This document shows, piece by piece, positions 37,576 through 49,269 of a stretch of DNA of 64,000 nucleotides. Under the pieces are notes generated by a model. It did not search any database and was not told the DNA's origin. It saw nothing but the letters and a program-made list of their open reading frames with translations. The stretch is taken from NCBI GenBank assembly GCA_902729315.2, contig LR746265.1:7384892-7448891 (forward strand), read 5' to 3'. Within the stretch, counting starts at the first letter, position 1, and every line of letters starts with the position of its first letter. This stretch comes from Spirodela intermedia (lineage: Eukaryota > Streptophyta > Magnoliopsida > Alismatales > Araceae). The position numbers were made by a program, and so were the translations under genes.

Positions 37576-38040
37576 GCAGAAGGGGCATGAAAAACGATTG
37601 ACGCTCTCTCCGGCACCTTCCAGAGAAGCGATTGACGCTCCGGCGGTACCAAAACCCTTCCTTTCCCAAAGCTATTGATTCCGCTTTTTCCACCTTCCAC
37701 TCCGCCGTAGGCGCCCATCGGAGGCAGGTCATGGCTGTGGCTCACCTTGCCTCTCTCACTTGTCTCGTCGCCTTCCACCTAGCGTGGGCCTCGTCTTGTT
37801 GTCCTCTAAGGGGGGCGTTGTCTCGCCAACGCATCCTGCAGTTTCACCTCCACCCGCTGGATCTACCTCGTTGGCCGTACCTGACTGCGAACAGACCTTG
37901 GAAGCTCCTCCCTCGTGACCACACTTGTCAACACGCTTCCAATTTCTCAGCTCGATCAAGTCACGGCTCTTATCTTCAGTCGTGAAAATCTGTCATCGTT
38001 TGGGATTTGGGCATGGGCTCAACGTCAGCTCATGGGAGAT

Positions 38041-38470
38041 TCTACAGCCACACTTCACTCTGAATATTTGGGCGTTTCCTATGTAGATTTCACAGCGAAT
38101 TAAACAGCAGAAGACATGCAACCGCCAATCAGGACCACTGGCCACACCGCAGGGCCCTCTCTTGTGGGTCTGGCCTGTCTACCATGTATACCGCGTGAAT
38201 GGAGCAGCCAAAGCAGATCCATTCCATCGACGGCAATTAAGAGCCCACTGGCACTGAAGGACGACGTCTCATATCCGTCGCTAGCAAACATATCCATTGG
38301 CGCGATCCAGTTCAATGGCCGCGTCGGCCTCCGCGTCGGGCGTAAAACCTCCAGACGCTCAGCAGCGCGTGCACACGGGTTCTGGATTTCTTGCTTCGCG
38401 CTGTCTCCCATTTATCTCTCGGCGCCAAGCACACAGGTTTTTGCTCATAATCCGCACAACATCTGCTAGT
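38041..38470 (+). repeat. Dispersed repeat R1, copy 1
   Basis: Shares many collinear blocks with the minus strand at 57.07-57.60 kb and 61.62-62.12 kb, for example CTTCACTCTGAATAT, GATCCA..GACGGCAATTAAGAGCC, AAGGACGACGTCT and TTCTGGATT.CTTGC. It follows the SLX9 fragments, as R1 copy 3 follows SLX9 at the other end. No shared intact frame is found across all three copies. Confidence 0.75.
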
Positions 38471-39850
38471 TCTCTGATCATAACTCTTCTAAGCTCTCTT
38501 GGACTAGCTGATGAAAAGAACGAAAGATAAGCTGATAGACGGATAGGTAGATACAAAGAGAGATAGAAAGATAGATAAATTGATCAATTGTTAATTTCAA
38601 CAGATCACACACACCAATTATTTTAAAAATACTATGTCAGCCCCGCTTACGACAGAAACGTACGCATTCATCTCCTCACCTACTGTAGAATCAGCATTCT
38701 AAGTGATATGTTGTAGATTTTGGAGAAATTTAATATATCCTAACATTAAGCCCTAGTAAGCAACAAATTAATGATCATTATGAAATTTAGAAGAATTGAA
38801 CCATTAAATCTCATTTTAACTGACTAAAAGAACTTGATTTATGTTTCATTGATCAATGGGGATAATGATGCATTCATTCATTCATCTACTCATACTTATG
38901 GGATACCATTCACATGTGCTTAACAATTTTTCTTAATAAAACCATAAAGAAAGGTTTTGAAGGCATATGATTTTGATCCAAGTGTTCAACGGTTTCGAAT
39001 AATTGATGTTTATAAAGGAAATTTTCTTTGTAAGTAAAGAAAATAATTAGTATTTTATTCATATTCTCATATAATTTAACATTGAATATTTTGAGTGTCA
39101 CCATCATCAATGTCATTATCTATTATTATTTTTACCGTTGTTGTGATCATTATCTATTATTTAACATTCATAGTCTTTTCAACCAATTAAACCTTATCAA
39201 TGAGATAGAGTCATCCATTACTTTTTGATCGGACAACATGCAGTAGTTATGACGGAGTTTTCATGATTTACCATCACGTCATAAATTTTTATCATTGGAT
39301 CATGACAATCTGAAAATGGTATCTTATTTTGTATTTCTTTCCTTTTAAGTTATTGACATGATTGTATTGAAAGTTCTGAGAAATGTTGGCTACGTCCAAA
39401 TTTCTCGATATTGGTTTTTTGAGGAATAACATGAGTGAAACAAGATATTTTCGTCTTTACTACACTAGTCGTTACTTCATACTTCTCATATTTTCATTAG
39501 TCGTAGAGTATTTCACAGGGGTGGATTCGATGGACAATTAAACCGAAAGAAAATGAATCTGTAACCTCTCTCGTCACGTGCGCTTAAATTATTAGAAAAA
39601 AATAATCAATAATTAACTTTTAAAGAGTAAAATTTAGAGGCGATGCCAAACAGATTGAACTGAAAATCGATTTTTAAATCCGCATTATTGTTTATATTGT
39701 GGGCACAATACTCATGCTTGAGAATCAATTCGGGTGCCCTTCATATGTTCGGGAAAGGGACGGACGATGTTTCCCGGCTAGCTCCCATCATCGGCCACGG
39801 CACCTCCTCAACTCGGACATCTGCCCATCGCCACGCGGCCATATGAACCT
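38470..39850. other. AT-rich spacer between R1 copy 1 and the first Bowman-Birk gene
   Basis: Contains a short GATA-rich stretch (38541-38580) and a CACGTG at about 39575. No gene or transposon domain recognised. Confidence 0.6.
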
Positions 39851-40024
39851 CTTATAGTTGCACATCCTGAACCCGGAGATTCCGGGAATGGAAAACATTC
39901 CGCAGCGCAGGAGCACGATACCTTCCTGGCCTTCCGCTGCCTTCATTAACAAACGGGGAGAGGAGGAAGGAATCAAAGGAGCAGGAGAGAAGACCACCCT
40001 CCAAGCGATTCAGAGAAGCATATT

Positions 40025-40481
40025 ATGGAAGGTGGGAAGATCTTGGTTATCAGTGTTCTCCTTCTGGAGACGCTTCTCGTTGCCGTCCTCGCCGCTTCCG
40101 CCCCAGACCCCTTCGCAGGCCTTCGAGTCGGAGGTGCCCTCTGGCACTTTTCTTCTTTTTCTTCTGCCTCTTTCAATTCTGCACCACCATCATCGACGTC
40201 AATTCATTATTCTAGGGAAAGAAGGGTTGCCCAAGGGCGAGATCGACTGCTGCGACAATTGCAAATGCGGTGGAGATATGACCTCGTGCATCTGCCAAGA
40301 TAGCTTAACCGGCGGCTGCGCCGACGGTTGCAAGGACTGCCACCGCGAGCATGGTCTCTACCGCTGCCGGGATGTCATGGACGTCTGCCCCGAGTCCTGC
40401 GACTACGATTACGACGACGAAGGCGTGTGGCGAGCGGGGAGACTACGGCTTAGAGCGGCGGGCTCCCCCTTTCACGTCTGA
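40025..40481 (+). CDS. Bowman-Birk-type cysteine-rich secreted protein A, two exons
   Basis: Exons 40025-40133 and 40216-40481 join in phase 1 over an 82-bp GT-AG intron, giving 124 residues. A signal peptide (MEGGKILVISVLLLETLLVA) precedes a 12-cysteine Bowman-Birk domain beginning DCCDNCKC. Against the 14-cysteine soybean inhibitor, the pair closing the second reactive loop is absent and that segment is shortened, as in many monocot members. The first loop is kept but has six residues (GGDMTS) instead of seven, and lacks the P1 Lys/Arg, P1' Ser and Pro of active inhibitors. The acidic/basic C-terminal tail is unusual. Bowman-Birk proteins normally block trypsin-like or chymotrypsin-like proteases in the apoplast or seeds; activity here is doubtful. 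Confidence 0.82.
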
Positions 40482-40499
40482 CTGATGGAGGAGGCTACG

Positions 40500-42230
40500 A
40501 GAGTGAATCTGCCTTCACAGTTCCACAGACGGAGTTTTCCGATCACTCGTTCTATAGAGGCCATGTAGAGCAACAGCGCTGTTATCTCTTGATCCCGGGA
40601 ATGATTTATAGTGATAGGTGCATAGATGCCCCCGTTACATTCGAGAGTCTCATGGCACTTCATCCTTTCCAGTAGATTCAATAAGCAATTAACGAGGCCG
40701 CTTATCTGCGATCCATTGCACGCAGTCCTTCCTGTCGCCCATTCACTCTTCCTGCTTATTTAGCAATTGCACCCAGATTAGATGGCCCTATGAAGCTTTG
40801 ATGTATAACGTTTCATAAAAAGAAAACGGAAAAGAAGGGCTATGCATGCCCAATACAAACTCATGCGAGACAAGGAGCTTCTTCTTACTTCGTCGTCCAT
40901 GCGAGCACTAAATGGCTAAGCGATGTATAGATAGCCACCCAGGAAGATAGAGAGTGACACGGCTTCAATAAACTGAGTGATTTATCATTAGAACTGATGA
41001 GCCCCGGGCCCAAACTAGATCCAGCTGATGAGCCCACAGCGGGTGGGCGGAGGATAGCTGGACCAGTTTAAGCTCGGAGGCACCCATGTGGCCATTATTA
41101 AAGAAGACATGCGGAAGGAAGCTGGTATCCACGTCGACAGCTGAAAACGACGAAAAAATCAGTAATGGTGTTCTGTCAACAATGAAGAGGAAATACCTTT
41201 TTATTAAAGACCGTTGCCAGAGTGTTCAACTTCGACTCCTGTCGATATCTCACAAAGAATCCTTTGCTTCTTCTGGCAGTACACGTTTTGCCATTTTATG
41301 TCGATTTAGTGAGAAAACACATCGAAATGGAGTTCGATGGTTTTGGCGTCGTTGACGGATGCCTAGATTTGGGGAGTGAAGAGAAGCACTAGGGAGGGTG
41401 TATTAGGTAGCTAGCCGCTCGTGGTAAGAACAGCTCAGATTTGGATTCCGCTTCCTCCCTCAGCTGTGTCCATATCTTTCATTTGCTGTGTTCTCACGGA
41501 GATCATTGACGGCAGCTTTCAGTCGGTGCCGTCTGATTCGATTCTCCTCCGGTTTGAGAAGAAGACCACTTGGGGCAGATCTGATCACCAGAAGGGACTC
41601 ATCGAGGAAGTAGCCAGCTCCAACAAAGCAAGGGACTAATCGTAACGTCACATGACATCAATGACACGTGTTTGCAGGTGAAGGTTCAGTACGGACGCCT
41701 CAGGCTCCGAAACCTAACTTTGCGGTGTTGGCGGACAGGGGCGAGAGAGAGAGAGTAGGATAAAATTATACGGGACGGGTAACTAAATAATTAAATAATT
41801 CAGTCTTTTTTAACCTCAAATGGCACGAATTTTTTGATAATCAATTTTAAAAGTTTGTTAAAATCGTAAATTGCTAAATAGTTTCTGCATTTGAATGGAG
41901 TTGTCATTATCTTCGAATTTAACTAATACTTACCTCGTGCTGCTAACAATACTTTTAACTAAATTTAGCCTAACGATCAAGAAAGAAAATAAAAAAGATG
42001 GAATATGGAGAAAATTAATAAAAAGGAAAATTTTAAGTTTCTAGCAAATTCGTATCGTTGAACTTGAAGTTTATACAAATAATATTAGCATTGAAGCATA
42101 ATAGTGAATATATTTTTTTTTTCGGATCACCTCTCCTCTCTTGATCCTCATTAAAAAAATGTTTCGCTCGTGATCAGCAGACCAGCCATCTTTATTCCGA
42201 GCTCTAACTTTTCCGCAAGATGTTGGCTTT
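40500..42230. other. Intergenic, nothing recognised apart from short unsupported frames
   Basis: Moderately GC-balanced DNA with open stretches at 41086-41355 and 41421-41639 that match no family I know. A CACGTG lies near 41668. I could not build exons here. Confidence 0.5.
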
Positions 42231-42235
42231 ATGTC

Positions 42236-42475
42236 GCGCTGGCCATGTTACCAACACTAGAATATTTAATGAGGAAGACCCCAGAAGTTCTGCTTCTCCA
42301 GGATAAGCTCTGCAGACGACGGCCACTTTCGACAGTGGAAGAACGTGCCGCGCTGGCCATGTTACCCAGAAAAGATCAGTACACTAGAATATTTAATGAG
42401 GAAGACCCTAGAAGTTCTGCTTCTCCAGGAAAAGATCTGCAGACGACGGCGACTTTCGACAGTGGAAGAACGTGC
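42236..42475 (+). repeat. Tandem duplication of about 115-125 bp in the promoter of Bowman-Birk gene B
   Basis: CGCGCTGGCCATGTTACC begins two adjacent copies at about 42236 and 42351. Both continue through ACACTAGAATATTTAATGAG, GTTCTGCTTCTCCAGGA and TTTCGACAGTGGAAGAACGT. The second copy has about 12 extra bases near its start. Near-identity implies a recent event. It lies about 165-400 bp upstream of the start codon at 42640. Confidence 0.9.
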
Positions 42476-42571
42476 TTTGTATTATTTATGAGGATTTCGT
42501 GTGCCCGGTTCCCCCAAGCACGTTTTATCTAAACAGCCGCACGCGATTTTTTTTCCTCTCCTAAAATTTTA

Positions 42572-42580
42572 CCTATAAAG
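42572..42580 (+). promoter_or_regulatory. TATA box of Bowman-Birk gene B
   Basis: CCTATAAAG lies about 65 bp upstream of the ATG at 42640. A GA-rich leader follows it. Confidence 0.6.
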
Positions 42581-42639
42581 TGCACTGCTTCAGTAAGAAG
42601 TTGTATCGTCCGGAGCGAGCGAGGGAGAGAGAGAGAGAG

Positions 42640-43017
42640 ATGGAGGGTGGCAAGTCTTTTGTTGCCGCTGTGATGGTTCTGCTACTTATCATGCCCATGT
42701 TGGGTTCCTCCACACGACAGCCCCTTGGCGGCGGCGCTGACGCCCTCCGCGCACTGGTAGACCCCGGGAAGCAGAAGCGTGTCGGGGGATCGCCCTGGTG
42801 CTGCGACAAATGCGATTACGTCAATTCGATGAATTCCTACATGTGCTTGGACAGGACGGCGCGGGAGGTGGGATGCAACGCTGGTTGCGAATACTGCATC
42901 TGCGAACACGGACGCTATGCCACTTGCATCTGCTACGATAGTCTTGATTCCTGCCCTCAGCTTTGCAGCGACTACGAGCCCCCCGTCGGAAACCGGGACT
43001 CCCGCCGCGGCGCCTAA
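42640..43017 (+). CDS. Bowman-Birk-type cysteine-rich secreted protein B, single exon
   Basis: 125 residues: signal peptide (MEGGKSFVAAVMVLLLIMPM), a propeptide-like segment containing DALRALVDPGKQK, then a 12-cysteine Bowman-Birk domain starting CCDKC. The two cysteines that close the first reactive loop are missing, with YVNSMNSYM in that place. The second loop is kept at canonical spacing (C-EHGRYAT-C) but has His at P1, Gly at P1' and no Pro at P3'. An upstream in-frame ATG at 42580 would add a basic extension made from the GA leader, so I reject it. The N-terminal Met-Glu-Gly-Gly-Lys start is shared with protein A and nearly with protein C, showing common descent. Confidence 0.87.
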   Translation: MEGGKSFVAAVMVLLLIMPMLGSSTRQPLGGGADALRALVDPGKQKRVGGSPWCCDKCDYVNSMNSYMCLDRTAREVGCNAGCEYCICEHGRYATCICYDSLDSCPQLCSDYEPPVGNRDSRRGA

Positions 43018-43019
43018 AC

Positions 43020-45200
43020 ACCGCCTTAGGAACGCGGGAGGGAATGCATCTCGCTGTGCCGACTCTCCCCAAGAATAAGGGCGAAGTAAAGAAATGTTTC
43101 TACTGTGCTTGTGTGCTCATCATCCTGAATAATAGTCTAAGAAATGCTGGTATTATTTGTTATTTTTCATCAAAGGGATGTAAACATGTGTTTGCATGAA
43201 GAATGGAAAAAAAATATGAACCGTGTCATCTCTGGAAAAAGTTTTTCCTAAGGATTATAAGCGTCCTGCGATCGAGTAGGATCAAAATTTAAGCGACATC
43301 GTATTTTCTTCTTCTTATAATATCAACAGGCATACTGTAGGGAATAACAGGTGGAAAATATGGCATGAATGCACTGAATACTAGTCAATAAAAAAACATA
43401 AAAAATAAAATCTCCCTTTGAAAGATGCTTCCATGAGGTAATTATTGGTCTTAAAGTAGCCCACATGGGGTGTTAAGAGAGGGGGCGAAATGATTAGTTA
43501 AATTTTCACGCTTTTGTTGGGCATTTAACTATTTTCCTTTGACTGTTCTATGCGGGTCGACTATCTTGGGTCAACGAATTACATAAAGATTAGTGGAGGC
43601 CACAATCTTTTATAATTGTTCCACCTTCCCCTGCTTATTTTCACCTCCCAAGGGTTCATACCCTTAGTTACACTATTTTCTTTTAGATAATAACAATTTA
43701 AATTCATGGCAGCGGCAAATCTATCTTATAAAATAGATTTCATGGATGATAAAAGATTGTGTGACTTGTGCCTTGCTCACCTTTCTCCCGTGTTACTAAA
43801 CTTGACAAACAAATATGGGAGATCCTTTGACTTACTGATGATTTGAAGCTCTTACATGTGCATCCTTGATTTGGTGAGCATTTGAAGGCTTGAGCATATT
43901 TGGGTTTTGTAGCACTTGCAAAAGAAAGCACATGTGAAAATTTAGTACTGAATTTTTGAACTGATCTTTCCATCAGTCATATGTGAAAATTCTTTGAATT
44001 TTTTTTTTATAGCATTTGAATCTCTGAAATTTAATTAATCAAAAATTATCTTACTTGACCATATGTTTTTCGACTTTTGGCTAGGCCACTTAGTAGATGT
44101 GTTTATGTGAGATTGTAGTTCTTCTGCTTCTAGGATGAATTCCCCTTTTATTGATTTTTTTTAATGTTTGATGAGTCACCATATGTTATAGCTATAAAAA
44201 ATGTTGAGGAATGTGTAAGGTTGTTTTGAGATGTTTGATGTGTTAGATATCTAAGAGAGATTCTTCCTTTTTCTCTTGTTAAAGCTAACGTCAATAGTTG
44301 GGCCAATCTATGGGTTGAAACATTGAACTTTTATGGTTATGTTTTTCTTGTCATTTTGACTTAGTAGTTGTTGTGTCACCTCACTTTAGTGTTCATCTGC
44401 TCATGCTTCCACTATATATTCATTTCTAAATCATCCTTTCAATCTTTTATGATATCTTTTTCCTAATGAATCTTTTCAATATTTGGTGTGTAAAAAAAAT
44501 AATAGAACAGAAAATGAACCAGATCTAATGAGTTATATATCCTCATCAAAGTATTTGACCAAATGAATGACATATTTTGTGATTATTTGATTGTTATATC
44601 ATTGATGACTATTCATCAACATCAAAATACTAATATGAAAGGGCTAAAAACTATGAAGCCCATATGAAATGATTTTGATGAGGTCCTCAATTTTTAAGCC
44701 CATATGAAATAATTTTGACAACTCATTAGTTACAAGGATTTTCTTTGCTTAAATCCATAACAAATAAAATCTTCTTAAAACAATAATAACCTTATTACTG
44801 GTAGTCTCCTTAAAAATTTTAAGTCCCACCTTTAAATAACCAAAAGTATTTTTTACTCAACCGTTTAAATTACACAAGTTAATAAAATAATATAAAATCT
44901 TGTTAATATGAAACTATTTACTAGTCCAAATTGTGTTCTCCACAGTTAAAGGTCTACTTACTTAAATTTTTAGCATGGATGTGTTCTAGTCATTGTTATC
45001 AAAACACTCCAATTTTAATAAATTCTATTTCTGAATTTGATGAAGAATTAAACATAATTTTGATGAATCTAGGTTGATCACTATGCTGGTTGTCAATAAT
45101 ATTATATTATATTCTCCTCTCAAACTTTATTGAATTAGAGATAACATGTGAATTGAAATAAATTACTCAATGATTTAGTCATTCCCTAACAGAAAAATCT
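43020..45200. other. AT-rich intergenic region, nothing recognised
   Basis: No gene-like frame. It probably includes undetected ends of the decayed copia element that follows. Confidence 0.55.
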
Positions 45201-45249
45201 GGCTTTAGAGTACGATGACATTTGAAGTCAATATGAATTATCGATTTCT

Positions 45250-47925
45250 GTCAACAAAAGATGTATGAGAGAAAATGAGTATAGACTACCTACAAAATAT
45301 GATGAAGCTCAATTTTATCAAGTTATTATTAAAGTCATGACTTTGACAAAAGGGACCAAATCAATTAGAACATATGTTAGTGAACTAGAAAGGTTATGGC
45401 AAGAAGTTGATAGATATTGACCAATCCCTACTAGAAATCCAAATGATGGAATATGTTTTAGATGATATGTTGAGAAAGATAGGATTTGTAGTTTTTTGTG
45501 GGTCTTAACCTTTAGTATAACCATGTTCAAACCGAAACCTTAGGGAGAGACGGAATCATAAATCTAGAACATGTAAGTGTGAGCATAAACAATAAAGAAA
45601 CCATGAGGAGTCTTATCGTAGAACAATAAATATTGATAATAGTATTTGTGGTAAAACATGAGGAAGAGAGAGGATAATTACCACCACAATAGGCCAAAGA
45701 AAGAAGAAAGGTGTCTATAGGGACACCTTATAGGGACATATTACCAAACATTGTTATAAGTTGTACACTGGTTATTGATAGCAAGCTTTGTGATGTGTAT
45801 GATTGGGTAATGGAGGGTTCTGGTATCTCATCTCAGATAGGAACATGGAGGGTTCTGGTATCTCAGAATATCAAGTCAAAATTGTACCATAGAACCAGAT
45901 GGTCCATTATGACCTAAAACTTTTGCCTTGGTAGAGATCAAAACAAATTGGTTGTATCATTGTCGTCTTGGACAACAATCCTATATAATGATGAAGACTA
46001 TAGTTCCACATTTGGTTCAAAATGTGAAGTTAAAAAAACAAGTTTGATGCTTGTCCTTTTATTTAGTGACATGAATACTTCTCCTTTTATTTAATTCACA
46101 GTGATACTTGAAGACCATCATCTGCTCCCATTATCTTTAGAGCAACTTAGTCCATTACTTTATTGATGACATCATGAAATATATAGATTTTCATATTTAA
46201 TCACAAGTTAGATGTGAGTAAGGTCCAACAGTTTTGTTAATTGGTAAAAATTAATTTAGGACAGATTAATTTTTTTTAAAGATAATATAAAAATAATCAC
46301 GTTATTATATAATATTTCTAAGCGAAGGAGAAAATTCATAAATCCATATGCATCAATACCCTATAACAAAATGGAGTAGAAAAAAGGAAGAATGACCATA
46401 CCTTAAGAAATGATGAGGATAGTTCTATTCCAAACTCGTGTACCTAAGAATTTTAGGGGTGAAGTGGTCATAATGCTCATACACCTCATTAGTAGGTTAT
46501 TCCCTTGAGTTCTATGGCTTAAGAGCCCAGAGATTTTATCTTAGTTTTATCCAAACACTCAACTTAACAACAATCTAATCCCTACGATATTTGGGTTTAT
46601 ATTTGTCCATAGGTTAGATCAAAACAAGGCAAACTTAATCCATGAGCACCTAAGTGCATATTTTTCAGATAAACAAAAAAGGGGTACATGTTATCACCCA
46701 ACGTTGAAGACATTTTTCATTTCAATTGATGTTACTCTTAGTGAGCATAAATCCATTTTTGATCAAATCGCTTGTGAGGGAGAAACTAAGATTATGGATA
46801 AGAATAAAGAATATGAAGAAGGAAATTGTGTAACTAATTATGCTTTGAAGAGTACCTACATCATCAAGAGTGACATCTATAGAACCTCAAATACAAGATT
46901 CACTAGAACTAGAAAAACCTTATGGACTCTTAGAAGTTACTTAAGATATTGATAATAGTCAAGAACTAATACCCTTTTTCTAATCAACATTCTATACTGG
47001 TTGAGAGTAATGAAGAATTGTCCATTGCTCTTACCAAAAGGAAAAGAAAAGCCTAAAAAATCCAAGATATCCTATGTCAAATTTTTTATCTTATAGTTGT
47101 CTATCATCCTAATATAGGGCATTCTTTACAACTCTGAATTCCATGTCATCCCTATTTAATGTAATATAAGTATTAAGTCAAGATGGATGGAAATAAGTCA
47201 TGAATGAGCAGATGAGAGCATTAGAGATAAAGTAGACATGAAAATTAGTCAATCTATTATAGGAAAAAATACTAAGTTACAAGTAGACCTTTATGATTAA
47301 ATATAGTGCAGATGGTACAATAGAGAGGTACAAGGTTCACTTGGTGGCCAAAAGGTATAACCAAACTTGTAACACTTTATTCAGTTACATTTGTCCCTAT
47401 TGGCAAAATGAGTATAATTAAAATTTTACTCACTATAGTAAGAAACTATGTTTTAGATATTTGACTATTCAATGTAAAGTATGCTTTTTTTACATAGAGA
47501 ATTAGAGGGTTAAATTTGTATCGATGTTCCTCAAGAGTGTAATAAAGGCAAGGAGAGAGGTGTGATATGTAAGATAAAAAGAAGTATTATATGGACATAA
47601 ACCATGACCTAGAGCTTAGTTTGATAAATTTACCAAGATAATGGATGTAATGCAAACCACACACGTCATCAAGTAGTCACTATCAGGAGGAATAGCCCCT
47701 TTAATATATGCAGATGATATAATAGTAATCAGAAATAATAATGGTAAAAATAAAATTCTAAGTGCCTATTAAAGGAATTTGGCATTAACATCTTGTATCT
47801 TTTATAAGATATTAAAAAATTAGGTCATAATCCCATGAGTAGTATGAATCTGAACAACAAACTTAGTAATGTAAAAGAAAATAATCATGTAACAATGCCA
47901 CTATCTCAAAGTTTTGTAAAACATT
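45250..47925 (+). mobile_element. Decayed Ty1/copia retrotransposon 1, 5' part
   Basis: Broken frames in copia order. A gag segment reads LTKGTKSIRTYVSELERLWQ and VEKDRI near 45300-45480. A CCHC-like GHITKHCYKL lies near 45740, pre-integrase-like sequence near 45950-46060, and the post-integrase motif FFISIDVTLSEHKSIF at about 46705-46760. Reverse transcriptase pieces (DGTIERYKVHLVAKRYNQT near 47310, YADDIIVI near 47710) run up to 47925. Most of the integrase is missing or unreadable, and stops are frequent. At 47926 the frame is cut by element 2; the RNase H part resumes at about 55955. Confidence 0.8.
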
Positions 47926-48087
47926 TATTAGAATAGGCCCACTAAACCGATTAGGCCCATTTTAGACTTATTCTCTCCATGTCTCTATTATTCTCTCTCT
48001 CTTTATTCCTTTCTTCTGTATAACCTCTTATACTTTTCTTCAAGATATCAATATCAATTCTAGAGTTTTCTCTTCCTCTTATGAACA
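47926..48087 (+). repeat. 5' LTR of copia element 2
   Basis: 162 bp aligned to 55792-55954. Shared blocks include TTAGAATAG.CCCA, CCATGTCT/CTATGTCC, TTCCTTTCTTCT.TATAA and GATATCAATATCAATTCTAG.G. It ends ...AACA next to the primer site. Confidence 0.88.
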
Positions 48088-48099
48088 TGGTCTCAGAGC
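48088..48099 (+). other. tRNA-Met primer-binding site of copia element 2
   Basis: TGGTCTCAGAGC differs by one base from the common plant copia site TGGTATCAGAGC and abuts the LTR directly. Confidence 0.85.
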
Positions 48100-49269
48100 C
48101 CTAGGGTTTCTCAATCGCTGCCGCTCTGCCTCCTCTCTTATCTCGGTGTCACCTATCTTCTCCTGGTGTAATCTCCTATAGTGCTGCCTTGCACGCCTAC
48201 TCAGTGCCCAATCTACATAGCCTTGCACACCTACTACCACACACACCTACATGCCTGTCCCGCACTTGCCCAACATCATCTTGCACGCCTGTCCAGTGTG
48301 CCACTGCACTTGCATGCCTAGCGGCACCATCTCCCGCCAGTGCCCTATGCACCAACTGCAAGCACTGCATGTGCCGCCTCCCAAAACCGCCCCCTCGGCA
48401 CTGTCCTCACACCACCTCCTAGCACCCCACGCATCACCTCCCGATGCCCTGCGTGTCGCCTCCTAGTGCCTTGCATGCTGCCTTCGGCAGCTCATGTGGC
48501 TTCGAGGATGTCCACTACAAGTGTCATCTCATCTCGCACTAATCCTGATCTATGGATCTAGTGCGCGAATCGATGATGTGTTAGGCACCTCCTCCGTCAA
48601 TTCTTTACTCATCTATCGCTCTTCCTCTAATCGGGTCAGCTACTCCAAGCATTTCATCACAATACAACTCATTCGATTAGCATACATATTCAATAGACAT
48701 AATTATGCATTGTGGGCCTCTAGATTCGAGTACTTCTTGATGTCACACAACGTTGTCCACCAATTTTCTACTAATCCGCTTGGCCTCACTTATCCGTCTT
48801 TTTTTCATGGTCTCAACTAGATTAAGTCATCCTTATCTAGATGCTTCAAAGTATTAAGCTAAGTATTATTGAGCTTCTCACCCAAATTCACCTTGCACAA
48901 CTCTAGATGAGTGGAGAACATATACGTCAATTAAAAAATATCAATTACACGGCTGAGAAATTCGTGTTACTTCTTGCCTATAAGTAGGGCGACTCCTCAC
49001 CTCATGCTCATTTTGGTTGTCTCCAGACCATGATGTAGGAGTTTACCATCTATCAGCCTTCGATCATTGACCTCTGGACATTCGAGTGTTACTATCAAGA
49101 GTTACTTGCTGAAGTTTATCTAAGTGGAAACTTCATCTATTGATTATCTCTTAGATTCATGGGACAATCTTCTCTGGAGATCAAGTACTTGATATCTCTC
49201 ACATTTTCTTTGCTATACTTCATGTAAGTATAGACACTTGATCTGCACTTATCATTGTGTTTAAATGCA

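Noticed and set aside
37632-37985. 117-codon frame with a signal-like segment (MAVAHLASLTCLVAFHLAW)
   Set aside because: No cysteine pattern or family match and no second exon. The minus strand is also open here. Left unannotated.
42580-42639. Upstream ATG for Bowman-Birk gene B
   Set aside because: It would place a basic leader in front of the signal peptide, and it overlaps the TATA box region.
48189-48561. Overlapping Cys/Pro/Ser-rich frames resembling a secreted proline-rich protein
   Set aside because: They sit just after the LTR and primer site of copia element 2, in its untranslated leader. Several frames are open at once because the stretch is C-rich.
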